Shown here: positions 1-5,197 of the stretch, piece by piece | Layout: each line of letters opens with the position of its first letter | How positions within the stretch are numbered: position 1 is the stretch's first letter | Origin: Bacteroidota bacterium | Lineage (GTDB): Bacteria > Bacteroidota > Bacteroidia > NS11-12g > UBA955 | Assembly: GCA_005788145.1 (NCBI GenBank) | Contig: SXYY01000150.1 | Span: forward strand, 1-6,032 | Direction of reading: 5' to 3' | Length of the DNA: 6,032 nucleotides | Program-made: the position numbers and the translations under genes | The notes under the pieces: generated by a model | The model's input: the letters and a program-made list of their open reading frames with translations, nothing else | What the model was told of the DNA's origin: nothing | The model's database searches: none

Positions 1-57
1 GGAGGGTTTGGTAAAGGTATCGGAACGAAATTCGATGGGGGCTGCAACTGGATTCAT
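1..57 (-). CDS. ltaE: Low-specificity L-threonine aldolase, N-terminal fragment (runs off left edge)
   Basis: Only the first 19 codons are in the window: an ATG at 57-55 reading leftwards to base 1 with no stop. The peptide contains IEFRSDTFTKPS, which matches the hallmark N-terminus of PLP-dependent threonine aldolases (E. coli LtaE begins MIDLRSDTVTRPS). The family cleaves L-threonine or L-allo-threonine to glycine and acetaldehyde in the cytoplasm. The PLP-binding lysine and the rest of the fold lie outside the window. The start is well constrained, because the next in-frame codon upstream that matters is a stop at 81-79 with no other ATG between. The extension before the RSDT motif is about five residues longer than in E. 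coli. The opposite strand is also open from 1 to 135 but shows no family motif. Family call is fairly sure; substrate preference cannot be judged. Confidence 0.8.
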   Translation of the reverse strand, partial: MNPVAAPIEFRSDTFTKPS

Positions 58-135
58 GTTGGTCGTGAAATTACAACATCAACAGTGAATTCATCGTGCT
101 ATTTTATAACCGTAGGTTGTTCCTCAAATTCATAA

Positions 136-187
136 AATCACCAATTTCAATATGAATCTGGGGAGTATAATCACCAAATTCGATATG
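136..187. repeat. 19-bp direct repeat pair in the gap between ltaE and tRNA-Pro
   Basis: Copies at 136-154 and 169-187 share the pattern AATCACCAAwTTCrATATG and agree at 17 of 19 positions. Their starts are 33 bases apart, about three helical turns, so a protein bound to both would sit on one face of the DNA. They lie 79-130 bases upstream of the ltaE start. An operator or an iteron-like site are both possible. No function is shown by the sequence itself, and I did not find a convincing promoter for ltaE nearby. Confidence 0.6.
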
Positions 188-199
188 TTTTTGGTGATT
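169..199. other. Stem-loop formed by one direct-repeat copy and an inverted copy
   Basis: Bases 169-178 pair perfectly with 190-199 (AATCACCAAA with TTTGGTGATT), giving a 10-bp stem around an 11-base loop. The other repeat copy can compete for the same right arm, since 134-144 is complementary to 191-201 over 11 bp. Two left arms competing for one right arm could give alternative RNA structures in an ltaE leader, or could simply mark three half-sites for a DNA-binding protein. The stem is AT-rich, so it would be a weak terminator. Confidence 0.5.
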
Positions 200-200
200 T

Positions 201-221
201 TGTTTGAACCATGTTTGAACC
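201..221. repeat. Tandem TGTTTGAACC repeat
   Basis: The decamer TGTTTGAACC occurs exactly twice, at 201-210 and 212-221, with an 11-base period. It directly follows the inverted copy of the longer repeat. No role is evident. The helical-turn spacing is compatible with a protein-binding site. Confidence 0.6.
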
Positions 222-250
222 GGCCAAAAACAGCAAGGCCTCAACCAAAA

Positions 251-282
251 GCCTCAGCCGCTGTGCGGCTGCAGGCCTTTTT
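251..282 (+). terminator. GC-rich hairpin with T-tract, possibly bidirectional terminator
   Basis: Bases 251-261 pair with 265-276 through an 11-bp GC-rich stem with a single bulged C and a TGT loop. The stem is followed by T278-T282 on the plus strand. On the minus strand the same stem is followed by TTTT (250-247), so it could back up the tRNA terminator. No plus-strand gene precedes it in the window, so the minus-strand or bidirectional role is more sensible. Confidence 0.55.
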
Positions 283-326
283 ATGGGCGCTACGCTCAAG
301 CTGCGCTTGGCTTACGCCCATAAAAA
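278..326. repeat. Perfect 12-bp inverted repeat with nested inner stem
   Basis: Bases 278-289 (TTTTTATGGGCG) are exactly complementary to 315-326. Inside, CAAGC at 297-301 pairs with GCTTG at 305-309 around a TGC loop, so the unit folds as a long two-part hairpin. Its left arm includes the T-tract of the hairpin before it, and its right arm includes the T-tract of the tRNA terminator. The three structures therefore overlap and cannot all form fully at once. Confidence 0.65.
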
Positions 327-347
327 AAGCCTTACGAAATCGTAAGG
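322..347 (-). terminator. Intrinsic terminator of the tRNA-Pro unit
   Basis: On the minus strand a perfect 7-bp stem (CCTTACG at 347-341 with CGTAAGG at 336-330) has a four-base loop. It is followed by one C and seven T residues (328-322). It begins 9 bases after the encoded CCA of the tRNA, the expected place for a rho-independent terminator of a single tRNA transcript. CTTACG recurs at 311-316, so an alternative, larger hairpin with 341-346 is also possible. Confidence 0.85.
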
Positions 348-355
348 ATTTTTGT

Positions 356-432
356 TGGTCGGGATGGCGAGATTCGAACTCACGACCCCTTGCACCCCAA
401 GCAAGTGCGCTACCGGGCTGCGCTACATCCCG
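356..432 (-). tRNA. tRNA-Pro (anticodon GGG), CCA encoded
   Basis: The minus strand folds as a complete cloverleaf. The acceptor CGGGATG at 432-426 pairs with CATCCCG ending at 360. The D-stem is GCGC/GCGC. The anticodon stem CTTGC/GCAAG encloses the loop TTGGGGT with anticodon GGG. The T-arm GTGAG/CTCGC carries the standard TTCGAAT loop, the discriminator is A359, and the bases after it (358-356) are CCA. The mature body is 74 bases plus CCA. It should read the proline codons CCC and CCU. A promoter lies upstream and a terminator just downstream, so it looks like a single-gene transcription unit. Proteins predicted across this segment on either strand are artefacts. Confidence 0.97.
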
Positions 433-510
433 ATTTGGTTGTTTGATTTGGCCGAAGCCTAATCTCCCGGTGGTAAAGCACATGGGAACGGGTCACCCGA
501 AATGGGAGTG

Positions 511-542
511 CAAAGATACAGAAATAATTAATCTTCCGCAAA
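511..542 (-). promoter_or_regulatory. Bacteroidota-type promoter for tRNA-Pro
   Basis: Read on the minus strand, TTTG (542-539) is followed by 20 bases and then TATCTTTG (518-511), a full match to the Bacteroidota consensus TTTG-N19/20-TAnnTTTG. Transcription should begin near 508-505, leaving a leader of about 75 bases before the tRNA at 432. An 11-base perfect odd palindrome, CGGGTCACCCG at 489-499, lies in the early transcribed region and could be a small leader hairpin or operator. Apart from this leader, the gene-free stretch 433-642 shows only the alkD promoter region. Confidence 0.85.
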
Positions 543-607
543 CCCTTGTCAGTAGAAAATGCCATTCCAATGATCTATAAACATCACAAAAATCCCCATT
601 ATCAAGC

Positions 608-638
608 TGGCGTTCATCATAAAAAAAGAATAATTTCG
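608..638 (+). promoter_or_regulatory. Weak Bacteroidota-type promoter immediately before alkD
   Basis: TAATTTCG at 631-638 matches TAnnTTTG except for one C. Twenty bases upstream is TGG (608-610), only a poor match to the TTG element. The box ends 4 bases before the ATG, so the start of transcription would fall at or within a couple of bases of the start codon. It is credible mainly because the next gene has the same box at the same distance. Confidence 0.5.
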
Positions 639-642
639 TTCC

Positions 643-1317
643 ATGTTACATCCTTGGGTTGAATCGGTGCGCATTGCCTTTCAACAAGCCGAAACCCCCC
701 ACAACGCCGCCCCGATGTCGGCCTACATGAAAAACCACTTCCCCTTTCATGGCATTACTTCGCAACATCGGACTGAACTGCTGAAAGACCTGCTCAACAA
801 AGAGAATTTGCCCGAATACCGGGACCTTTCCTTGGTTTGTCATCAACTGTGGGAATTGCCCCAAAGGGAATATGTGTATGCGGCATTATCCCTGTTGGCG
901 AAGTTCAATAAAAGGCTGAATCCCAGTGATATTCCATGGATTATCGCCCTAATTACCCAAAAAAGCTGGTGGGACTCCGTCGACACCCTGGCCGGAAGTG
1001 TCTTGAGTTCCTTGGTAAATCGGTTGCCCGATACCTTGTGGCCCCATTTTGAGCCTTTAATAGGCGATGATAATTTTTGGTTAAATCGCACAGCGATGAT
1101 CGTGCAATTGAAGCTGCGCGACAAAACCGATACCGATTTTCTCACAGCGGCCATTCTTCCCCACATGCACAGCAAAGAATTCTTCTTGCGCAAAGCCATT
1201 GGATGGTCGCTCCGCCAATATGCCCGCTACAACCCACAATGGGTGATTGATTTTGTGCATCAGCATGAAGCCGAGTTATCCGGACTATCGAAAAGAGAAG
1301 CCCTGAAACGATTGTAA
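643..1317 (+). CDS. alkD: AlkD-family DNA alkylation repair glycosylase
   Basis: This 224-residue protein aligns along nearly its whole length with Bacillus cereus AlkD (237 aa), a HEAT-like-repeat glycosylase that removes 3-methyladenine and 7-methylguanine from DNA without flipping the base. Matching landmarks include an N-terminal HPWVESV, PMSAYMKNHF at about 24-33, KSWWDSVD at 107-114, SKEFFLRKAIGW at 177-188 and SKREA near the end. The residues known to matter in B. cereus AlkD (W109, D113, R148, W187) are present here as W110, D114, R149 and W188, so it should be active. The C-terminus stops about a dozen residues earlier than the Bacillus protein, beyond the catalytic part. The ATG is chosen because it aligns with the family start. 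No Shine-Dalgarno sequence is seen, and the promoter box almost abuts the start. The next gene follows after 42 bases but has its own promoter. Confidence 0.93.
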   Translation: MLHPWVESVRIAFQQAETPHNAAPMSAYMKNHFPFHGITSQHRTELLKDLLNKENLPEYRDLSLVCHQLWELPQREYVYAALSLLAKFNKRLNPSDIPWIIALITQKSWWDSVDTLAGSVLSSLVNRLPDTLWPHFEPLIGDDNFWLNRTAMIVQLKLRDKTDTDFLTAAILPHMHSKEFFLRKAIGWSLRQYARYNPQWVIDFVHQHEAELSGLSKREALKRL

Positions 1318-1325
1318 ATCAACAC

Positions 1326-1355
1326 TTGAAATAACCATATCCGGCGTTAATTTTG
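1326..1355 (+). promoter_or_regulatory. Bacteroidota-type promoter for the TPR membrane protein gene
   Basis: TTG at 1326-1328, a 19-base spacer, then TAATTTTG at 1348-1355, a full match to the consensus. The box ends 4 bases before the ATG at 1360, so transcription should start at or within about two bases of the start codon. It lies entirely in the 42-base gap after alkD, so this gene can be expressed independently of alkD. Confidence 0.8.
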
Positions 1356-1359
1356 TTCT

Positions 1360-2598
1360 ATGGATTCGCTCGACAAACCCAACCCCGCCCAACTGCTTCA
1401 CAACAAAGCCAAAGCGGCCTTAGCCTTGGGTGAAATTTACGAAGCCAATATCCAAATCAGAAAAGCATTGGAGCTCGACGCCAATGATGCCAACATCGCC
1501 TTGGCCAAAGAAATCAAATACGAAATGGGCAAAAAAGCCCTCGCGAAAGCCCAACAGTACTTCGACAAGCAGCGATTCGAGGATGCCCGCGATGAAGCCC
1601 AAAAAGCTTTACAAGCCATGGAAGTTTCGGCGGAGGCTGAGGCCATAATCGAAGCGATCGACAAGCAAGCCAGAAAAAAGCAACGCGGCGGAAAGCGAAT
1701 GGCGTGGTTCATCACCCTCGCTTTGCTCGGGAGCATCGGAGCCGCTTGGGCCTATTACAATCAATTCTCAGCAGAACAATCGGCGTGGTCGCAAGCCCAA
1801 AATACAGCCAGCTTTTCAGCCTACGAGTCCTTTTTGCAAAAGTATCCGCAGGGCAAATTTGCCAGCGATGCCCGCGAAGCGCTCAAAGCCTTGAACGAAA
1901 AAGATGAATCCCTGTGGCAATCGGCGATTCATCCACCCGAAAAATCCAATTTGGAACGATACCTCACCGCCATGGAAACCATTGGCGGCTCCCACACCGA
2001 GGATGCGAAATGGCTGATTGATTCGTTGGATTTCGATGCGGCTGTGAAGGAACAAAACCCCATCGCACTGGAAATCTATGTCAAAAATCACCCCAACGGC
2101 ACCTATGTGGCCTCGGCCCGCAAACTCATGGCAACCTTGGTAACCACCGACGATTTACAGCAGATTTTGGGTCGGTTCACCCAGTTCTACGACTATTATG
2201 CCCAAGGGGAACACGAGAAACTTGCCGATTTTTTCAATGAAATCACCCCGCGATTCATGGACAAAAAAATGGTGGGCCAGGAAACCTTGCTCAACAGTTT
2301 TCGGGAAAGTCAGCAAGACGTAGAATCGGAGGAAATCACCATCGACACCGCACAATTTAACGTTACAAAGGACACCTCAGGGGTCTTCACCTGCAAATTC
2401 ACACTCACCTCTCAGCGCAAGGTCAAAAAGCAGGTGGAAGTCAATGTAAAACGCGGACGCAGAACAGTAAAGAAAACCGAAACACAATGGATTCAGTACT
2501 TTGCCAAACAATCGGTGGAGGCAAAACTCGATGCCGAACTGAAAATCATCGACTACAAAGTGCGTTTGCTGGGCTCTAGGAAAGAGATTTTGGATTAG
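1360..2598 (+). CDS. Membrane-anchored TPR-type protein of unknown function
   Basis: I do not recognise a named family for the full 412 residues. Residues about 10-90 are alanine- and lysine-rich helical pairs typical of tetratricopeptide repeats (for example GEIYEANIQIRKALELDAND). A basic stretch (KKQRGGKR, 106-113) is followed by one hydrophobic segment at about 114-133. By the positive-inside rule this places the TPR part in the cytoplasm and the rest in the periplasm. After it come two degenerate copies of a short helical motif: YESFLQKYPQGKFASDA at 155-171 and IYVKNHPNGTYVASA at 239-253. This motif is seen in many bacterial multidomain proteins. Residues about 265-400 have a long helix, then alternating strands and a basic insert (KRGRRTVKKTE, 364-374). 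An NTF2-like fold is possible, but that is a guess. No signal peptide or catalytic motif is seen. A scaffold or envelope sensor role would fit the architecture. Confidence 0.85.
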   Translation: MDSLDKPNPAQLLHNKAKAALALGEIYEANIQIRKALELDANDANIALAKEIKYEMGKKALAKAQQYFDKQRFEDARDEAQKALQAMEVSAEAEAIIEAIDKQARKKQRGGKRMAWFITLALLGSIGAAWAYYNQFSAEQSAWSQAQNTASFSAYESFLQKYPQGKFASDAREALKALNEKDESLWQSAIHPPEKSNLERYLTAMETIGGSHTEDAKWLIDSLDFDAAVKEQNPIALEIYVKNHPNGTYVASARKLMATLVTTDDLQQILGRFTQFYDYYAQGEHEKLADFFNEITPRFMDKKMVGQETLLNSFRESQQDVESEEITIDTAQFNVTKDTSGVFTCKFTLTSQRKVKKQVEVNVKRGRRTVKKTETQWIQYFAKQSVEAKLDAELKIIDYKVRLLGSRKEILD

Positions 2599-2616
2599 GA
2601 TTTGGCGTCGACTTTC

Positions 2617-3843
2617 TTACTCAGCCCACATCGCGCACAAATGCACCAATACCTCGCTGCTCTTTTCCATGTCCTGCACACTCACATATTCGTGCTTTCC
2701 GTGGAATGCCATCTCGCCCGTAAACAAATTCGGACAGGGTAATCCCATAAAACTCAATCGACTGCCATCCGTGCCGCCGCGGGCACTGGTTAACTGAACT
2801 GGAATACCGGCCTTTTCAATCGCCTTGACAGCAAAGGCGGAAATCCTCGGATCCAAATCTACCACCTCTTTCATGTTCCGATATTGCTCCGTCACCTCCA
2901 TGTTCGCCGATGCCCCAGGGTGCTTTGCCACCACCGCATCCACCAAGCCCTGCAATCTTGCCTCGTGTTCAGCCAATTTGGCTGTTTTGAAATCGCGAAC
3001 AATAAACTGCACCCATGCATGCTCAGCCACCCCTCCCATCGCCACAGGATGTACAAAACCTTCTTTGCCTTCAGTGGCTTCCGGGCACCATTCTGCGCTT
3101 GGCAGCATCGCCAACAATTCGCCCGCCAATTTCAACGCATTCACCAACTTATCCTTGGCATAACCTGGGTGTGCGCTGATTCCATAAAAATGCACTTTCG
3201 CACCATCGGCACTGAAAGTCTCATCTTCATAACAGCCGCGCTCACCTGCGTCCAATGTATACCCAATTTGGGCACCCAACTTTTCAATATTCACCTTATC
3301 AACCCCCCTGCCAATTTCTTCATCGGGCGTGAACAAAATCTTCACCGCCCCATGAGGCAACTCAGGGTGATTCACCATGTGCTGCACAAAATCCATGATC
3401 ACCGCTACACCTGCCTTGTCATCGGCACCCAACAAAGTAGTCCCGCTCGCCGTAACAATATCGTCGCCCAATCGCTCCAACAAATAAGGGTGCTCCTTGG
3501 TGGTAATCACCTGTGATGGATCATCGGGCAACACCAAATCCTGTCCCTGATAGTTTCTGTGCACTAACGGTTTCACGCCCGCACCGGTGCAATCTGGCGA
3601 TGTATCTACATGCGCACAAAAACACAACACGGGAACCTCGTGATTCACATTGGATGGCAATGTGGCATACACATAACCGAACTCGTCCAAATGGGCATCC
3701 GACAAACCCATTTCCAATAGCTCCTTCACCAACACGCGCGAAAGATCCTTCTGTTTCTCGGTGCTGGGTTGGGTTGGACTGTTGGGATCACTTTGGGTGT
3801 CGATCTGCACGTATTCGCAAAAGCGGGCTTCAATGGATTTCAT
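2617..3843 (-). CDS. pepT: Peptidase T (tripeptide aminopeptidase)
   Basis: This M20-family zinc aminopeptidase removes the N-terminal residue from tripeptides in the cytoplasm. At 408 residues it equals E. coli PepT in length and aligns end to end. All active-site elements are visible: HVDTSPD at 78-84 (ligand H78, D80), LLGADDKAG at 137-145 (bridging D141), FTPDEEIG at 171-178 (general base E175, ligand E176), TLDAGERG at 196-203 (D198) and FHGKHEYV at 380-387 (ligand H381 by homology). The dimerisation/lid domain is about 205-320, and the conserved RGGTDGSRLSFMGLPCPNLF region begins at 355. The ATG aligns with the E. coli start. It is the last gene of a minus-strand run, 65 bases after the dehydrogenase. 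It ends 18 bases from the stop of the convergent TPR gene, with no clear terminator. No strong promoter is seen just upstream, so read-through from the preceding gene is likely. Confidence 0.96.
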   Translation of the reverse strand: MKSIEARFCEYVQIDTQSDPNSPTQPSTEKQKDLSRVLVKELLEMGLSDAHLDEFGYVYATLPSNVNHEVPVLCFCAHVDTSPDCTGAGVKPLVHRNYQGQDLVLPDDPSQVITTKEHPYLLERLGDDIVTASGTTLLGADDKAGVAVIMDFVQHMVNHPELPHGAVKILFTPDEEIGRGVDKVNIEKLGAQIGYTLDAGERGCYEDETFSADGAKVHFYGISAHPGYAKDKLVNALKLAGELLAMLPSAEWCPEATEGKEGFVHPVAMGGVAEHAWVQFIVRDFKTAKLAEHEARLQGLVDAVVAKHPGASANMEVTEQYRNMKEVVDLDPRISAFAVKAIEKAGIPVQLTSARGGTDGSRLSFMGLPCPNLFTGEMAFHGKHEYVSVQDMEKSSEVLVHLCAMWAE

Positions 3844-3857
3844 GGTTACAGTATGAT

Positions 3858-3892
3858 GTTTGTTGTTAATGTTGTTGGGTTTGTTGTTGGTG
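3858..3892 (-). repeat. AAC-rich spacer ahead of pepT with a 10-bp direct repeat
   Basis: On the minus strand this stretch is made of AAC and CAA runs, almost free of G, between the dehydrogenase stop and the pepT start. AACAACAAAC occurs exactly twice (3888-3879 and 3867-3858) with a 21-base period. The resulting mRNA would be unstructured. That would suit ribosome loading in a phylum that mostly lacks Shine-Dalgarno sites, but this role is inference. Confidence 0.5.
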
Positions 3893-3908
3893 CGATGGCA
3901 AACATCGA

Positions 3909-5144
3909 TTATACCAAGTCGGTGAGACTCATTTCCAAGGCTTTGGCACTTATGCCTGTGCTCTTGGGGTTAAACTGACGCAAACGCATCATGCTTCCGT
4001 GGATGATCTGACTCACATCTTTGAAAATGGCCACATCGGTTACTTCTGCATCTTGCTTCATCAAATAACCGAAAACGCGGGCCATCCCACAATTCGCCAT
4101 GAAATCAGGAATCACCGCAAACTGAGAATCCGCCAATGTACTGATTGGTCCCATAAAGATCTCTTTATCGGCAAACGGCACATTTGCTCCACAACTCACC
4201 ACCTCGATACCTGCTTTGCCCATGCGCAATACTTGGTCTTCCGTTACCAAGCGCGATGCCGCTCCCGGAATGAAAATCTCCGCTGGCAAATCCCAAATGC
4301 GCTCATTTACTTCCTCAAACGACAACATATTGGGTGCATTCAAGGCGTTGCCATTGCGATTATTGAACAAAGCCACAATCTCGTCGTGACCCAAGCCTTT
4401 CGGCTCGATAATCCCTCCCACTCGATCAATGATTCCTCCAATGCGAACCCCATATTTGGTTAGATAGAAAGCCGCAGCCGCAGCCACGTTCCCCCAACCT
4501 TGAATGATGGCCAACTTACCGTTCATGAATCCACCATACACTTCGTAGTAGTGACGCACTGCCTCAGCCACACCCCACCCTGTAATCATGTCGGCAATCG
4601 TATAATTTTTCGATAAATCCGGTGTCAATCGCTCATCGGTAATGGGCAACAACACACCTGTCTGTAAACGCGAAATGGCCTTTAGTTTATCCTCTGCGCT
4701 GTACGATGTCAAATGTCCATTCACCACCCCTTCTTGCGGATGCAAAATGCCCAAATTCGCCGTCATCGGAATCACCTCATGAATCTCGTCTACATTGAGA
4801 TCACCACCGGTACCATAATAGTTTTTTAACAAAGGTCGAACCGCCTTATACCAACGCTCCAACACCCCTTTTTTGCGGGGATCTGCTGGATCGAAATTGA
4901 TACCACTTTTGGCACCACCAATTGGCGGACCTGCGATGGTGAATTTCACTTCCATGGTCTTGGCCAAACTCTCCACTTCACGTTGATCTAGACCTTTTCG
5001 CATGCGCGTACCACCACCGGCAGCACCACCGCGCAACGAGTTGATCACCACCCAGCCCTCGGCTTCGGTTTCACTGTCCTTCCAAGCAAACACGATTTCA
5101 GGTTGTTTGCCTTCAAATTTTTCTATCAGTTTTTCTAATTTCAC
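3909..5144 (-). CDS. Glu/Leu/Phe/Val-type amino-acid dehydrogenase
   Basis: The family catalyses NAD(P)-dependent reversible oxidative deamination of an amino acid to its 2-oxo acid plus ammonia. With a GTG start at 5144 the protein has 411 residues. It begins KLEKLIEKFEGKQPEIVF, as I recall for Bacteroidota homologues. The short N-terminal domain shows the family order: K67 in MEVK and catalytic-type K79 in GGAKSGI, then D115 in GTGGDLNV. The Rossmann domain has the dinucleotide motif GWGNVA at 216-221, with D240 at the end of the second strand, compatible with NAD use. Oddly, the usual PDxxANAGG motif reads PDFMANCGM (346-354), and the following substrate-pocket segment resembles neither glutamate nor leucine dehydrogenases. 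The amino-acid substrate therefore cannot be assigned. The frame stays open to an ATG at 5249, but that start would overlap anmK. A GTG at 5198, overlapping the anmK stop by one base, is the main alternative. Confidence 0.9.
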   Translation of the reverse strand: MKLEKLIEKFEGKQPEIVFAWKDSETEAEGWVVINSLRGGAAGGGTRMRKGLDQREVESLAKTMEVKFTIAGPPIGGAKSGINFDPADPRKKGVLERWYKAVRPLLKNYYGTGGDLNVDEIHEVIPMTANLGILHPQEGVVNGHLTSYSAEDKLKAISRLQTGVLLPITDERLTPDLSKNYTIADMITGWGVAEAVRHYYEVYGGFMNGKLAIIQGWGNVAAAAAFYLTKYGVRIGGIIDRVGGIIEPKGLGHDEIVALFNNRNGNALNAPNMLSFEEVNERIWDLPAEIFIPGAASRLVTEDQVLRMGKAGIEVVSCGANVPFADKEIFMGPISTLADSQFAVIPDFMANCGMARVFGYLMKQDAEVTDVAIFKDVSQIIHGSMMRLRQFNPKSTGISAKALEMSLTDLV

Positions 5145-5197
5145 AATGCGTATTTTACGATTCGATGTATCTTTTTTTTTGTGCGATGCTATCCCCA
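5145..5197 (-). other. Short anmK-dehydrogenase spacer with A9 tract
   Basis: The 53 bases between the anmK stop and the favoured dehydrogenase start are A-rich on the coding strand. They include a run of nine A residues (5180-5172). There is no Shine-Dalgarno sequence and no good TAnnTTTG box. The dehydrogenase frame is open across the spacer, so an 18-residue-longer protein from the GTG at 5198 cannot be excluded. The homopolymer is a plausible site of slippage or sequencing error. Confidence 0.5.

Noticed and set aside
118..132. Candidate ltaE promoter TGAATTTG on the minus strand
   Set aside because: It has a mismatch in the key TA, and the only upstream TTG is at too short a spacing, so it is not called.
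1..135. Glycine- and cysteine-containing plus-strand frame open from the left edge to a TAA at 133-135
   Set aside because: It is the shadow of the minus-strand threonine aldolase N-terminus and shows no motif of its own; 44 open codons are not unusual by chance.
356..432. tRNA-Pro as an integration (att) site for a genomic island
   Set aside because: I looked for a second copy of the tRNA 3' end in the window and for an integrase and found neither.
241..483. 80-residue minus-strand open frame containing GREFESRHPDQ
   Set aside because: This is the well-known spurious translation of a tRNA gene; the segment is fully explained by tRNA-Pro and its terminator.
152..580. 142-residue plus-strand open frame
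   Set aside because: It crosses the terminator hairpins and the antisense of the tRNA, has no recognisable domain, and owes its length to non-coding sequence.
2884..3516. 210-residue plus-strand open frame antisense to pepT
   Set aside because: pepT is a full-length match to a known enzyme; the antisense frame has no motif and no promoter and is a codon-bias shadow.
3999..4463. 154-residue plus-strand open frame antisense to the dehydrogenase
   Set aside because: It is a shadow of a well-supported gene, with low-complexity composition and no recognisable family.
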